Positions 18,750-28,872 of a DNA stretch of 64,000 nucleotides are shown here, in pieces. Where the stretch lies: the NCBI RefSeq assembly GCF_000236165.1, contig NZ_CM001373.1, positions 3,502,325 to 3,566,324 of the forward strand, written 5' to 3'. A program made the translations under genes and the position numbers. How positions within the stretch are numbered: position 1 is the first letter of the stretch; every line of letters starts with the position of its first letter. Source of the stretch: Fluoribacter dumoffii NY 23. Its GTDB lineage: Bacteria; Pseudomonadota; Gammaproteobacteria; Legionellales; Legionellaceae. Below the pieces are notes generated by a model. It did no database searches. It was not told the DNA's origin and saw nothing but the letters and a program-made list of their open reading frames with translations.

Positions 18750-19646
18750 ATGGCAAAAATTGGATTTGTAGGACTTGGGCATATGGGCTTACCCATGGCC
18801 ATGAACCTGGTTAAAGCAGGTCATCAAGTCACGGGTTACGATATACAACAAACTGCATTGCAGCTTTTTTCCCATGCAGGGGGGATGATTGCCCAAAACC
18901 TGCATGAAGCCGCCGAGGAAAAAGATGTTTTAATTACGATGTTGCAAAACGGTCCGCAAGTAGTGAATGTATGTCATGGCAGTAATGGGTTATTCCAATC
19001 TGCAAAAAAAGGAGCATTATTCATCGATTGCTCTACTATCGATGTAAACAGCTCACGCGAGTTGCATCATTTAGCCAAACAACATCAACTTGCAGTCGTC
19101 GATGCCCCGGTATCTGGTGGAGTGGCAGGTGCGGCAGCAGCGACCTTAACCTTCATGGTTGGTGGTGAAGAAAAAGCCTTTCAGGCTGCCCAGCCGGTAT
19201 TGGGCGCGATGGGCCAAAAAATAATCCATACAGGCGGCGCAGGGAGCGGACAAGCAGCAAAAATATGCAATAACATGATTCTTGGAATCTCCATGATTGC
19301 CATCTCCGAAGCATTTGTGCTTGCAGAACACTTGCAATTATCACCGCAAAAACTTTTTGAGGTAGTAAGTAGTGCATCAGGCCAGTGCTGGGCGATGACC
19401 AAATATGCACCTGTTCCTGGGGTACTGGAAAATGTCCCTGCCAATAACGATTACAAGCCAGGGTTTGCAGCCGCAATGATGCTCAAAGATTTACTTCTCA
19501 GCCAGGATTCAGCGCAATCGGTCAATGTGAAAACCCCATTAGGCGCAAGAGCAACCTCGATTTATCAGCATTTTATCGATCAAGGGCTCGGTAATGCTGA
19601 TTTTTCGGCAATTATAAAACTGATTTCCCAAGGTGAAGAGGTATAG
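18750..19646 (+). CDS. mmsB: 3-hydroxyisobutyrate dehydrogenase
   Basis: Oxidises 3-hydroxyisobutyrate to methylmalonate semialdehyde, the step before MmsA. The 298 residues start with the NAD motif GFVGLGHMGLPMAMNL. DAPVSGGVAGAAAATLT is the substrate-binding signature and GSGQAAKICNN carries the catalytic Lys. ATG 18750 has a GGAGA site; the upstream in-frame extension to 18600 is low-complexity spacer and contains the hairpin at 18675. The stop is 1 base from the start of the next gene. Confidence 0.93.
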   Translation: MAKIGFVGLGHMGLPMAMNLVKAGHQVTGYDIQQTALQLFSHAGGMIAQNLHEAAEEKDVLITMLQNGPQVVNVCHGSNGLFQSAKKGALFIDCSTIDVNSSRELHHLAKQHQLAVVDAPVSGGVAGAAAATLTFMVGGEEKAFQAAQPVLGAMGQKIIHTGGAGSGQAAKICNNMILGISMIAISEAFVLAEHLQLSPQKLFEVVSSASGQCWAMTKYAPVPGVLENVPANNDYKPGFAAAMMLKDLLLSQDSAQSVNVKTPLGARATSIYQHFIDQGLGNADFSAIIKLISQGEEV

Positions 19647-19647
19647 C

Positions 19648-21528
19648 ATGCATGCTCATTGGCATAATCCAAAATTAACTCCCACGGAAGATTCTATAAG
19701 CGAGTTTTGGTCTGAGGTGGCACAACAAACAGTAGATTGGCTCCATCCCTGGGAGACTGTACTCACCGGCGGCTTAAAGCATGGTGATGTAACCTGGTTC
19801 AAGGGCGGAAAGTTGAATGTCAGCATAAATTGTCTGGACAGGCATTTGCCACATAAAGCAAATCATCCTGCGATAATTTGGGAGGGGGATGATCCCGAGC
19901 AACATGCTATTCTGAGCTTTGCTGAACTGCATGCAGAAGTATGTCGCATGAGTAATGTACTTAAGCGCTTGCAGGTAAAAAAAGGCGATAAAGTCGCCAT
20001 TTATTTGCCGATGATTCCCGAAGCCGCCATTGCCATGCTTGCCTGCAGCCGCATAGGAGCAGTGCATACAGTGATCTTCGCCGGATTTTCTGCTCATGCC
20101 TTAAGGCAACGGATTTTGGCTTCTGAATGTAAATGCCTGATCTCTGCCAATCATTTTAAGCGGGGCGGGAAACTCGTCAATCTGAAAGAACAACTCGATG
20201 AAGCCTGTGGTGATTTACCATTACAAAGACTTCTGATTCAGACTAATGATGAGTCTGTAGCTTTTGATAAAGACAAGGATCATTGGTGGCACGAGCTCAA
20301 GGAACAAGTAAGCGCACACTGTGATCCCGAACCCATGGATGCAGAAGATCCCTTATTTATTTTGTATACCTCAGGAAGTACTGGCCAACCTAAAGGGGTG
20401 GTGCATACAACAGGGGGCTATTTGGTACAAACCGCATACACCCACCAATTAATTTTTAATTGTCAAAGCAACGAGGTGTATTGGTGTACCGCTGATATAG
20501 GCTGGGTTACAGGGCACAGTTATGGGGTATATGGCCCCCTTTGTAATGGAATTACCACCCTGATTTATGAAGGAATCCCGACCTGGCCCAATGCAGCCAG
20601 GAACTGGCAGATCGTGGATAAACATCAAGTGAATGTATTTTATACTGCGCCTACGGCCATACGTGCCTTAATGCGTGCCGGAGATGAATGGCTCAACTCC
20701 AGCTCCCGGCACTCCTTACGATTACTGGGATCAGTTGGCGAACCCATAAACCCGGAAGCGTGGCAATGGTATTATCAAAAAGTAGGGCAAAACAGGTGCC
20801 CTATTGTTGATACCTGGTGGCAAACTGAAACCGGAGCCATCATGATAAGCCCCAGAGCCGATGAATCAGTCCATAAGCCTGGCTCCGCACGCCAACCCAT
20901 CCCCGGTATTGTTCCTGTATTGCTTAATGAACATGGCCATGAAATCGTGGGATCCGGCCAGGGATTTTTAGCCATAAAATACCCTTGGCCTTCCATGGCA
21001 AGAACCATTGCCGGCGATCATCAACGGTACTGCATGACTTATTTACATCATGGTTATTACATTACAGGTGACGGTGCACACCGCGATGAAGATGGTGATT
21101 ACTGGATCACCGGCCGCGTGGATGACGTGATAAATGTTTCCGGACATCGTTTGGGAACGGCAGAAATTGAAAGTGCGCTGGTGAGTCATCCTTCTGTTGC
21201 CGAAGCAGCAGTAGTAGGTATTCCGCATGATCTTAAAGGCCAGGGTATTCATGCCTATGTCATTCTAAAACAAGGATTTGCTGCTGGTGAACAGTTAAAA
21301 AAAGAATTACTGCAACAGGTCAATAAAGAAATAAGCCCCATCGCCAAACCGGACGTTATCCAGTTTGTTAATGATTTGCCTAAAACCCGCTCAGGCAAAA
21401 TCATGCGCCGCATCTTGCGAAAAATTGCTGGAAAAGAAATACAAAATCTCGATGAGCTGGGGGATATCTCTACCTTGGCAAATCCGCAAATTGTCGAGAC
21501 ATTATGGAAGGAGGCAAATCCGTCTTAA
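19648..21528 (+). CDS. acsB: Acetyl-/propionyl-CoA synthetase
   Basis: An AMP-forming acyl-CoA synthetase of 626 residues. Motifs are the P-loop YTSGSTGQPKGVVH, TWWQTETGA, the hinge and A8 region YWITGRVDDVINVSGHRLG, and the C-terminal catalytic lysine motif KTRSGKIMRR (the site inactivated by acetylation in this family). The length fits PrpE (628) as well as Acs (652). Its position behind mmsA-mmsB, which produce propionyl-CoA, leaves acetate versus propionate preference open. ATG 19648 is preceded by GAAGAGG, which lies within the end of mmsB. Confidence 0.88.
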   Translation: MHAHWHNPKLTPTEDSISEFWSEVAQQTVDWLHPWETVLTGGLKHGDVTWFKGGKLNVSINCLDRHLPHKANHPAIIWEGDDPEQHAILSFAELHAEVCRMSNVLKRLQVKKGDKVAIYLPMIPEAAIAMLACSRIGAVHTVIFAGFSAHALRQRILASECKCLISANHFKRGGKLVNLKEQLDEACGDLPLQRLLIQTNDESVAFDKDKDHWWHELKEQVSAHCDPEPMDAEDPLFILYTSGSTGQPKGVVHTTGGYLVQTAYTHQLIFNCQSNEVYWCTADIGWVTGHSYGVYGPLCNGITTLIYEGIPTWPNAARNWQIVDKHQVNVFYTAPTAIRALMRAGDEWLNSSSRHSLRLLGSVGEPINPEAWQWYYQKVGQNRCPIVDTWWQTETGAIMISPRADESVHKPGSARQPIPGIVPVLLNEHGHEIVGSGQGFLAIKYPWPSMARTIAGDHQRYCMTYLHHGYYITGDGAHRDEDGDYWITGRVDDVINVSGHRLGTAEIESALVSHPSVAEAAVVGIPHDLKGQGIHAYVILKQGFAAGEQLKKELLQQVNKEISPIAKPDVIQFVNDLPKTRSGKIMRRILRKIAGKEIQNLDELGDISTLANPQIVETLWKEANPS

Positions 21529-21552
21529 TTCATTCATCATAAACTTATATAG

Positions 21553-21578
21553 CCTGGATAAGGCCCTGCCAATCCAGG
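21553..21578. repeat. REP-like intergenic hairpin downstream of acsB
   Basis: CCTGGAT at 21553-21559 pairs with ATCCAGG at 21572-21578, with an inner GGC/GCC. Hairpins beginning tagcctggat recur between Legionella genes (general recollection). It could end the mms-acs transcript, though no T-run follows. Confidence 0.45.
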
Positions 21579-21743
21579 ACTTAATATAGCCAACATCGGG
21601 TTTTAACCCCTTGTCCGCAGGCTACAGTTCCCTACGCCCAAAAGAGTGATTTTTGACCAATTTGTTAATTAAATGCAAAAAATGTATTGCTTTATATGCG
21701 GACTAGGATTAAAATTAGGCACGTTTTAGCCAAAGGTCCTAAG

Positions 21744-24083
21744 ATGCAAGAAGCCCCGGATTGTTTTGATTTTTCTCGGCTGTCCTTGGAGGAAATAGCA
21801 CAATTACTCCAACGTTTTAGCCTGCGCCTAACCCCTGATGAAGCCCTCACCATTCAAAACTCCCTTTTAAAAAGACCCCCAACCTATGCTGAATGTGTCT
21901 TATGGTCCATTCAGGGTTCAGAACACTGCTCCTATAAAAGCAGCCGCAAACATCTCAACCAATTTAATACCAAAGCACCCCATGTCATCCTGGGTCCCAA
22001 AGAGGATGCTGGAATTGTGGCTGTAGCCACTGATAAACAAAACAGACGCTATGGGATTGTAGTCAGTCATGAATCGCATAATCATCCCTCCCAATTAGTT
22101 CCCTACGAAGGGGCCGCAACCGGAGTGGGCGGAAATGTGCGTGATGTATGTTGTATGGGTGCTGAGGTCATTGGTGTTGCCGACAGTTTACGTTTTGGGG
22201 ACATTAACCGCCCGAAAACAAAAAAAATCCATCAGGGAGTCATTCAAGGAATTGCAGGCTATGCAAATCCACTGGGGATTCCTAATCTGGGTGGCGATAC
22301 CTATTATGATGAAGCCTATAATGAAAATTGTCTCGTCACAGTAGTTACCTTAGGCGTAGTCAGGGAAGATCAGATTATCCACTCCTATGCCCCTGCCAAT
22401 GCAGATGGCTATCAATTTATTTTAGTTGGCAAACCCACTGACAACAGCGGCTTCGGTGGTGCGGCCTTTGCTTCAGCAACCCTGAGCGAAGAGCAGCAGG
22501 AACAAAATAAAGGGGCGGTCCAGGAACCCAATGCATTTTTACAAAGGCATATTCTGAAAGCCAATTACGCGATGTTTGAATTCCTGCGGGAAAACAACCT
22601 GATTGAGCGGGTCGGCTTTAAAGATTTGGGTGCAGGCGGCATCGCGTGTGCAAGCGTTGAATTGGCAGAGGCCAGCGGCTATGGGGCAGAAATTAATCTC
22701 GATCTTGTTCCCACCAGCATGGATAACCTGTTACCTGCCGTGGTCTTATGTTCTGAAACCCAGGAACGCTTCATGTGGGTTGTTCCCAAAGAACTGGTCG
22801 CTACCTTTCTAAAGCATTATAACGAACGCTTCGCCCTTCCGGAAATCTGTGATGGAGCGCAAGCAACGGTAGTGGGTACTATAAGAACGGATGGCTTGTA
22901 TGTCGTTAAAGCGCAAGACAAAGAAATAGTCTGTGCGCGTTCAGAAGATATTACCAAAGGGATCTTGTACGATCGTCCCTACACTACAAAACAGCATACC
23001 CATAGTGAACCACAGCACATTACGGTAACCGATTTCAATGGACAATTACTGAAATTACTCGCGCATGAAAATATTGCCTCTCGTACCCCTATTTATGAAA
23101 ACTACGACAAGCAGGTTCAGGGACGCTCTGTCGTGGAGCCAGGATGGGCTGATGCGGGTGTAATTGCTCCATTTAATGAAGATAAATATCCAGAAGAAAT
23201 TCAAGCAACCGGGGTTGCTTTATCAGTCGATCACAATCCCCGCTACAATAAAATCGATGCCTACTGGGGGGCCGTGAATGCGGTAATTGAATCAGTGCGT
23301 AATATCGTTGCGGTGGGTGCATGGCCTTTGGCTTTGACCGACTGCTTATGTTTTGGCAATCCTGAAAATCCTGAACAAATGGGAGAGTTTGTTGACTCTG
23401 TGCGCGGTATTGTCGATGCCTGTAACGCGGTGAAAATGTTTACCGACCGCAGCGTGAGTTTACCCATTATTTCAGGAAACGTATCACTGTATAACGAATC
23501 AAGCCAAGGTGCGATTCCACCAAGCCCTATTATCAGTTGCCTTGGGGCCATGGACGATTTATCAAAAACCGTCACCTATGATCTCAAGCAACCCAATTCG
23601 GTGCTCGTTATGGTTGGAGCCCGCAAAGATGAATGCGGCGGCAGTGTATTTTACCAACTACATAATCAACTCGGCAGCCAACTGCCTAAACCGGATCTCG
23701 CCTCTTTTGCTAATGAAATCAGTACCGTGCATGCAGCCATACAAGCAGGCCTGGTGTTAGCTGCCCACGACATTTCAGAAGGCGGCATTGCCGTAGCGTT
23801 AGCAGAGATGTGTTTTAAAAATGAAATTGGGGTCAATGTTTTTATAGGCGGTGATCTGCCCAATGAGAAAAAACTGTTTTCCGAAAGCGGCGGATTTATC
23901 CTTGAGGTTTCTCCGCAAAATGTAAGCAAGCTGGAACAGATAGCTAAAAAATATTCTGTATCGTTGCACTCTATAGGGGAAACAACAACAACCCCCAGCT
24001 TGATAATCAATTCAGTGATCAATTTGTCAGTCAGTGCAGCCAAAACTGCCTGGAACAATGGTTTAGTTGAGAGGCTCATATAA
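21744..24083 (+). CDS. purL: Phosphoribosylformylglycinamidine synthase, PurL subunit (small type)
   Basis: Catalyses the ATP-dependent conversion of FGAR to FGAM in purine synthesis. At 779 residues it is the small, multi-subunit type that takes ammonia from PurQ and needs PurS, not the 1,300-residue fused PurL of enterics. Visible motifs include GSEHCSYKSSRKHL, SHESHNHPSQLVPYEGAATGVGG cut by the substrate loop, and repeated GG-A-ASA-type AIRS-family cores. I chose ATG 21744 with AAAGG upstream; an ATG at 21687 would add 19 residues unlike the family. Its stop shares one base with the purM start. It heads the purine operon. Confidence 0.93.
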   Translation: MQEAPDCFDFSRLSLEEIAQLLQRFSLRLTPDEALTIQNSLLKRPPTYAECVLWSIQGSEHCSYKSSRKHLNQFNTKAPHVILGPKEDAGIVAVATDKQNRRYGIVVSHESHNHPSQLVPYEGAATGVGGNVRDVCCMGAEVIGVADSLRFGDINRPKTKKIHQGVIQGIAGYANPLGIPNLGGDTYYDEAYNENCLVTVVTLGVVREDQIIHSYAPANADGYQFILVGKPTDNSGFGGAAFASATLSEEQQEQNKGAVQEPNAFLQRHILKANYAMFEFLRENNLIERVGFKDLGAGGIACASVELAEASGYGAEINLDLVPTSMDNLLPAVVLCSETQERFMWVVPKELVATFLKHYNERFALPEICDGAQATVVGTIRTDGLYVVKAQDKEIVCARSEDITKGILYDRPYTTKQHTHSEPQHITVTDFNGQLLKLLAHENIASRTPIYENYDKQVQGRSVVEPGWADAGVIAPFNEDKYPEEIQATGVALSVDHNPRYNKIDAYWGAVNAVIESVRNIVAVGAWPLALTDCLCFGNPENPEQMGEFVDSVRGIVDACNAVKMFTDRSVSLPIISGNVSLYNESSQGAIPPSPIISCLGAMDDLSKTVTYDLKQPNSVLVMVGARKDECGGSVFYQLHNQLGSQLPKPDLASFANEISTVHAAIQAGLVLAAHDISEGGIAVALAEMCFKNEIGVNVFIGGDLPNEKKLFSESGGFILEVSPQNVSKLEQIAKKYSVSLHSIGETTTTPSLIINSVINLSVSAAKTAWNNGLVERLI

Positions 24084-25126
24084 TGTCGATTATTGATTAT
24101 AAAGCTGCAGGTGTAGATATCGAAGCAGGTAATGAAGCAGTTCGTAGTATTAAAAAATCGGTAGAAAGCACCTTTTCCCCGCAAGTACTTACCGGAATTG
24201 GCAGCTTTGGCGCCATGTATGATCTCAAAGATTTGCTGCAGGATTATGAGCATCCCGTCCTCGTACAAAGCATTGATGGCGTAGGAACAAAAATGATGGT
24301 CGCCAAAATGATGCAAAAATTCGACACCATCGGCATTGATTTGGTTAGCGCCACAACCAATGACATCATTGTGTTAGGTGCAAAACCGCTTACCTTGCTG
24401 GATTACATTGCCAACGATAAATTAAAACCGGAAACCATTGAACAGATCATCAAAGGCATGGTCAAAGCCTGTAAAGAAAACCACATCTCTCTAGTCGGTG
24501 GTGAAACCGCAGAAATGCCGGGCACCTACTTACCTGGTGAACTCGATTTAGTCGGAGTCATCACCGGAGTGGTTGAAAAAAATAAAGCAATTCAAGGTAA
24601 AGAAATATGCGAAGGAGATCTTGTAGTTACCTTCCCTTCCAGCGGGTTGCATACCAATGGCTATTCATTGGCAAGAAAACTGCTCTTTGATGTTGCCGGA
24701 TATAAGGTTGAATCCCATTTTCAGGATTTTTCCCAGAGCATTGGTGAAGAGCTGCTAACTCCTCATCTTAATTACACCCGGCCGGTGCTGAGTATTTTAG
24801 GAAAGAATATCCCCATCAAAGGAATGGCCCATATCACGGGCGGCGGTTTACTTGAAAACATTCCCCGCATCTTACCGGTGAATTGTGCGGTAGAAATCCA
24901 CAAGAAAAAAATTCCTGAATTACCGATATTTAATTTATTACGCAAATTAGGCCACTTGGATGACGAGCATATGTATCGCACGTTTAATATGGGAGCGGGT
25001 TTGGTTCTTTTTATAGCGCCCGAAACCTTATCTGCAGTGCGTACAGTACTCCATGATTTTCCGTCTTTCCCTCTTTACGAAATTGGACAGGTCGTAAAAG
25101 GCCAGCAAAAGGTGACCCTGTTATGA
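24083..25126 (+). CDS. purM: Phosphoribosylformylglycinamidine cyclo-ligase (AIR synthetase)
   Basis: Closes the imidazole ring of AIR from FGAM. The 347 residues show IGSFGAMYDL near the N-terminus, QSIDGVGTKMMVA, LVGGETAEMPG and HITGGGLLENIPR, all AIR-synthetase hallmarks. It starts in the TAATG junction with purL and ends in an ATGA overlap with purQ, so the operon is translationally coupled. This purLMQ order differs from enterics, where purM pairs with purN. Confidence 0.95.
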   Translation: MSIIDYKAAGVDIEAGNEAVRSIKKSVESTFSPQVLTGIGSFGAMYDLKDLLQDYEHPVLVQSIDGVGTKMMVAKMMQKFDTIGIDLVSATTNDIIVLGAKPLTLLDYIANDKLKPETIEQIIKGMVKACKENHISLVGGETAEMPGTYLPGELDLVGVITGVVEKNKAIQGKEICEGDLVVTFPSSGLHTNGYSLARKLLFDVAGYKVESHFQDFSQSIGEELLTPHLNYTRPVLSILGKNIPIKGMAHITGGGLLENIPRILPVNCAVEIHKKKIPELPIFNLLRKLGHLDDEHMYRTFNMGAGLVLFIAPETLSAVRTVLHDFPSFPLYEIGQVVKGQQKVTLL

Positions 25127-26400
25127 TACGTATTGGTTTAATTCAATTTCCAGGATCCAATTGTGAACGGGAAACAGCGCTTGCCGTAAAACGCGTGGGA
25201 ATGGAGCCAGTTGCTTTTTTATGGAATGAGTCTTTAGAAAAATTACGCTCCCTGGATGGTTACATCCTTATTGGAGGGTTTTCTTATGAAGACCGCTCCC
25301 GTGCAGGAATCATTGCCGCACTGGATCCGGTAATTCAGGAAATCAAGGCTCAAAGTGAGCAAGGCAAACCTGTATTAGGAATTTGCAACGGCGCCCAGAT
25401 TCTTGTTGAATCAGGCTTGGTTCCAGGTTTTGAGCATGATGAGATTAGTTTGGCGCTGACTGAGAACAAGCGTATCACCAATGGCAAAATTATCGGCAGC
25501 GGATTTTATAATACCTGGGTACACATGCGGTTATCCGAGAACCATCAACATAATGCCTTCACCCGCCATCTTAAATCTACTGATTTAGTCCATCTGCCTA
25601 TCGCACACGCCCAAGGACGTTTTTTAATGGATGATTCCCTGTTAGCGAAAATAGAAAAACAGGGTTTAAATTTATTTCAATATTGCGATGACCAAGGCAA
25701 TATCATTGATAATTTCCCGATTAATCCCAATGGTTCTGCAGGTAATATTGCTGCAATTACCAATCAGGCCGGAAATGTCATGGCGATGATGCCGCATCCA
25801 GAACGCACGGTTAATGGCGACCCTATTTTTGCTTCCATGCGGGATTACATTAAAGAACATCTCTATAATCGTGATGATTTGCGTAAACGTAACGCAAGTC
25901 CGGATAAATTGCAGCAAAAACCGCAGAATTTTAGTAAAACTGCAGGCAGTCACCTCTGCCTGGTCAAACTGATTATTACGGACAACCAGGCATTAACGGT
26001 GCAAAAAACCTTAAGACGCCTGGGTTTTCCAGTGAGGGTACATCGTTTCGAGCATTGGGAAATTATTTGTGATACTGCAGAGGATGTTGCCCACTTGAAA
26101 CAAACAGGGCTTTTGTATTCAGATCGTAAAGAACGCGAAGTATCCCTAAGCGAGATTAATTCCAAAAATGCTTTAGCCTATCTCGTTCGTGCCAAAGAAG
26201 ATTTAAAGGGACAACAAACACTGCAAACCCTGCATACTCATTATGAAGTGCCCGCAATAAATAAAATCAATCATGGTGTTTTATGGCAGTTTACTAGCGA
26301 CGAAACGCAAGTTTCCCAGCTAATAGACCAAATTTTATTAACTCACATTATCGGGAACCCTTATGCTCATGAATGCTACCGCTATGACAACTCGTTATGA
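25123..26400 (+). CDS. purQ: PurQ glutaminase with fused tandem PurS-like C-terminal domains
   Basis: Residues 1-250 are PurQ, the class I glutamine amidotransferase supplying ammonia to PurL. The N-terminus is IGLIQFPGSNCERE, the nucleophile is Cys88 in GICNGAQ, and His225/Glu227 lie in MPHPER. Residues 279-425 are extra. Residues 350-423 read like a complete PurS: a beta strand AYLVRAKEDL, then G-x-x-x-L-x-x-L, then HGVLWQF, then a helix and NPYAHECYRYD, matching the NxxxEDYxYE end of Bacillus PurS. Residues 279-335 (LVKLIITDNQALTVQKTLRRLGF when split in two) look like a second, shortened copy. PurS bridges PurL and PurQ, so the fusion would supply the missing subunit. It overlaps purM by ATGA. 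Confidence 0.85.
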   Translation: MIRIGLIQFPGSNCERETALAVKRVGMEPVAFLWNESLEKLRSLDGYILIGGFSYEDRSRAGIIAALDPVIQEIKAQSEQGKPVLGICNGAQILVESGLVPGFEHDEISLALTENKRITNGKIIGSGFYNTWVHMRLSENHQHNAFTRHLKSTDLVHLPIAHAQGRFLMDDSLLAKIEKQGLNLFQYCDDQGNIIDNFPINPNGSAGNIAAITNQAGNVMAMMPHPERTVNGDPIFASMRDYIKEHLYNRDDLRKRNASPDKLQQKPQNFSKTAGSHLCLVKLIITDNQALTVQKTLRRLGFPVRVHRFEHWEIICDTAEDVAHLKQTGLLYSDRKEREVSLSEINSKNALAYLVRAKEDLKGQQTLQTLHTHYEVPAINKINHGVLWQFTSDETQVSQLIDQILLTHIIGNPYAHECYRYDNSL

Positions 26401-27358
26401 GAATGAAATTCGAGGGGCTTTAGCTTTTTGCCTGAATCAAACCAATTTGCCTGTGGGTAAAAAATATCAAGGCAAAGTAAGAGATTCATATGATTTAGGT
26501 GATTCCCTCCTCCTCATTACCACCGACAGGCTCACCGCTTTTGACAGACATCTCGCTCTGATTCCTTATAAAGGTGCTGTCCTTAATTTAACCAGTGCCT
26601 GGTGGTTTGAACAAACCAAGAATCTTATACCTAACCACATCATCGCAGTACCGGATCCCAATGTAGTAATTGCCAAAAAATGCACTGTTTTTCCAATTGA
26701 ATTTGTCGTAAGAGGTTATATTAGCGGAACCACAAGCACTTCTTTATGGACTCAATATCAAAATGGAGTCCGTGAATATTGCGGAATCACTTTCCCTGAA
26801 GGATTAAGAAAGAATCAAAAACTGCAACAACCGGTTCTGACGCCAACGACCAAAGAAAAAGTTCATGACCGCCCTATTGCGCCCGCAGAAATTGTTTCTG
26901 AAGGATGGATGAGCGAAGAAGACTGGCTGGAAGCCAGTGCTTTGGCTTTGAAACTCTATCATCGGGGTGCAGAAATGGCTAAAGATCATGGCTTGATTCT
27001 GGTAGATACCAAATATGAGTTTGGCCGTGATGCAGATGGAAAAATCATTGTCGTGGACGAAATTCATACGCCTGACTCCAGCCGTTATTGGCTTGCCGAC
27101 AGTTATGAGGCGCGAATTGCAGCAGGGTTAGAACCAGAGAATATCGATAAGGAGTTTTTGCGCCTTTGGTTTGCAAAAAATTCAGATCCTTATCATGATG
27201 AGCAGCTTCCTCAAGCACCACAGGAATTAATTGAAGAGCTCTCCTCGCGCTACATTCAGTTGTATGAACGCATCACCGGTAAACAATTCAGCTTTGCAGA
27301 ACATAAAGAGCCTGCCGAACAACGGATCATGCGCAATATTGCAAACTTCTTGGGGTAA
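26363..27358 (+). CDS. purC: Phosphoribosylaminoimidazole-succinocarboxamide synthase
   Basis: Joins aspartate to CAIR. The product is 331 residues, longer than the roughly 237-residue bacterial form and more like the yeast Ade1 layout. Motifs include GKVRDSYDLGD, TTDRLTAFD, EFVVRGYISGTT and LVDTKYEFGRD with IVVDEIHTPDSSRYW. ATG 26363 has GGGA five bases upstream and overlaps purQ by 38 bases; in-frame ATGs at 26369 and 26384 are also possible, and the latter gives a more typical N-terminus. purF starts eight bases after the stop. Confidence 0.93.
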   Translation: MLMNATAMTTRYENEIRGALAFCLNQTNLPVGKKYQGKVRDSYDLGDSLLLITTDRLTAFDRHLALIPYKGAVLNLTSAWWFEQTKNLIPNHIIAVPDPNVVIAKKCTVFPIEFVVRGYISGTTSTSLWTQYQNGVREYCGITFPEGLRKNQKLQQPVLTPTTKEKVHDRPIAPAEIVSEGWMSEEDWLEASALALKLYHRGAEMAKDHGLILVDTKYEFGRDADGKIIVVDEIHTPDSSRYWLADSYEARIAAGLEPENIDKEFLRLWFAKNSDPYHDEQLPQAPQELIEELSSRYIQLYERITGKQFSFAEHKEPAEQRIMRNIANFLG

Positions 27359-27366
27359 TCAAACCA

Positions 27367-28872
27367 ATGTGTGGGATAGTAGGTATTTACAGTCATGAGC
27401 CGGTAGCCTCCGAGTTGTATGAGAGCCTCATTCACTTACAGCATCGGGGACAGGATGCTGCTGGCATACTGACCTGCGATCAACGGTTCTATACCAAACA
27501 TGGACTAGGACTGGTGCGTGAAATTTTCACCCCCGACAACGTCTCACCGCTTAAAGGAACTATAGGCATCGGTCATGTGCGTTATCCTACTGCAGGGGGC
27601 TATTCGGAAACTGATGTCCAGCCTTTATGGATTGGCAGCCCCCGTGGAATTGCGCTTGCGCATAATGGAAATTTGTCCAATTATCAGGAACTGGCCGATG
27701 AAATTCGTTTAAAGCAGCATCGGCATCTTAATTCTTCCCTTGATTCGGAAGCATTATTGCTGATGCTTGCAGACAACCTGGCCAGCAATGCCTCCAGCCA
27801 TGAGGAAAACAGCGACTGCTTTTTCGAGCTGCTGACCAAAGCGGTCTCACATATTTTTGCGCGTATTGAAGGCGCTTACTCCATTGTCTCTGTGGTTATT
27901 GGCAAGGGGCTTGTCGCCTTTCGTGATCCTCATGGCATTCGTCCATTAGTTTGGGGGACGCGTGAAAACCCTGATGGGACGATCGATACGATTTTTGCAT
28001 CCGAAACCACCCCTTTTTATGCCCTGGGCTTCGAACCCCAAGGGGATATTTTACCAGGCGAAGTAGCCTTTGTTGATTTAAACGGTAGACTGCATCGCCG
28101 TGTTTTAAAAAGGGAGCAATTCCGACCTTGTGTTTTTGAATACGTGTATTTCGCCCGTCCTGACGCCACCCTGAATAATGTTAGCGTTTATCGTGCCCGT
28201 TTGCGTATGGGACAAAATCTGGCGGTTCAATGGAAAAACAAGCATCCTGATCTCATCCCGGATATTGTGATTCCGGCGCCCTTCACTGCCAACACTGCCG
28301 CTTTGTCTTTTGCCAGCGAGTTGGGTGTCCGCTATTCCGAAGGCCTCTATAAGAATCCGTTTATCGGCCGTACCTTTATTATGCCGAATCAAAAGGCAAG
28401 AAGCCGCAATATTCGTTACAAACTAACCCCCCAACAAACTGAGATTAAAAATAAAGTCGTTATGATTATTGATGACAGTATTGTTCGGGGTACAACTTCC
28501 CGCGAGATTGTTAAAATGGTAAGGGAGTCTGGTGCAAAAGCAATTTATTTTGCCTCCACTTCTCCGGCGCTAAAAAATCCTTGTTTCAGTGGAATTGATA
28601 TTCCTTCGCGCAAAGAGCTGATTGCTGCAAATCAAACTGAAGATGAAATTGCCTCCTATCTTGGGGTTGATGCGTTATTATACCAGTCCCCTGAGGATTT
28701 GGTTGAAGCCGTTACCCGCCGCGGGGAACACCAGATCAAAAAAACCTGTATGGCCTGCATGGATGGTGATTATTTTTGCAACAAATTAACTGCAGAAAAA
28801 ATGCAGCAACTTGAGACCGAACGTGAGTCAAGCAGGCTTCCTACCCCCCTGAAAGAGGACATGATTGAATGA
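27367..28872 (+). CDS. purF: Amidophosphoribosyltransferase
   Basis: The committed step of purine synthesis, making phosphoribosylamine from PRPP and glutamine. Processing is simple: Met is followed directly by the nucleophile Cys2 in MCGIVGIY. The Ntn glutaminase domain includes GIGHVRYPTAG. The phosphoribosyltransferase PRPP loop is VVMIIDDSIVRGTTS. There is no propeptide, as in E. coli. Near the C-terminus is KKTCMACMDGDYFC. The 501 residues are typical. It overlaps purD by ATGA at 28869. Confidence 0.96.
   Translation: MCGIVGIYSHEPVASELYESLIHLQHRGQDAAGILTCDQRFYTKHGLGLVREIFTPDNVSPLKGTIGIGHVRYPTAGGYSETDVQPLWIGSPRGIALAHNGNLSNYQELADEIRLKQHRHLNSSLDSEALLLMLADNLASNASSHEENSDCFFELLTKAVSHIFARIEGAYSIVSVVIGKGLVAFRDPHGIRPLVWGTRENPDGTIDTIFASETTPFYALGFEPQGDILPGEVAFVDLNGRLHRRVLKREQFRPCVFEYVYFARPDATLNNVSVYRARLRMGQNLAVQWKNKHPDLIPDIVIPAPFTANTAALSFASELGVRYSEGLYKNPFIGRTFIMPNQKARSRNIRYKLTPQQTEIKNKVVMIIDDSIVRGTTSREIVKMVRESGAKAIYFASTSPALKNPCFSGIDIPSRKELIAANQTEDEIASYLGVDALLYQSPEDLVEAVTRRGEHQIKKTCMACMDGDYFCNKLTAEKMQQLETERESSRLPTPLKEDMIE

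Noticed and set aside
23666..24316. 216-codon minus-strand frame across the purL-purM junction
   Set aside because: Antisense shadow of two well-identified genes.
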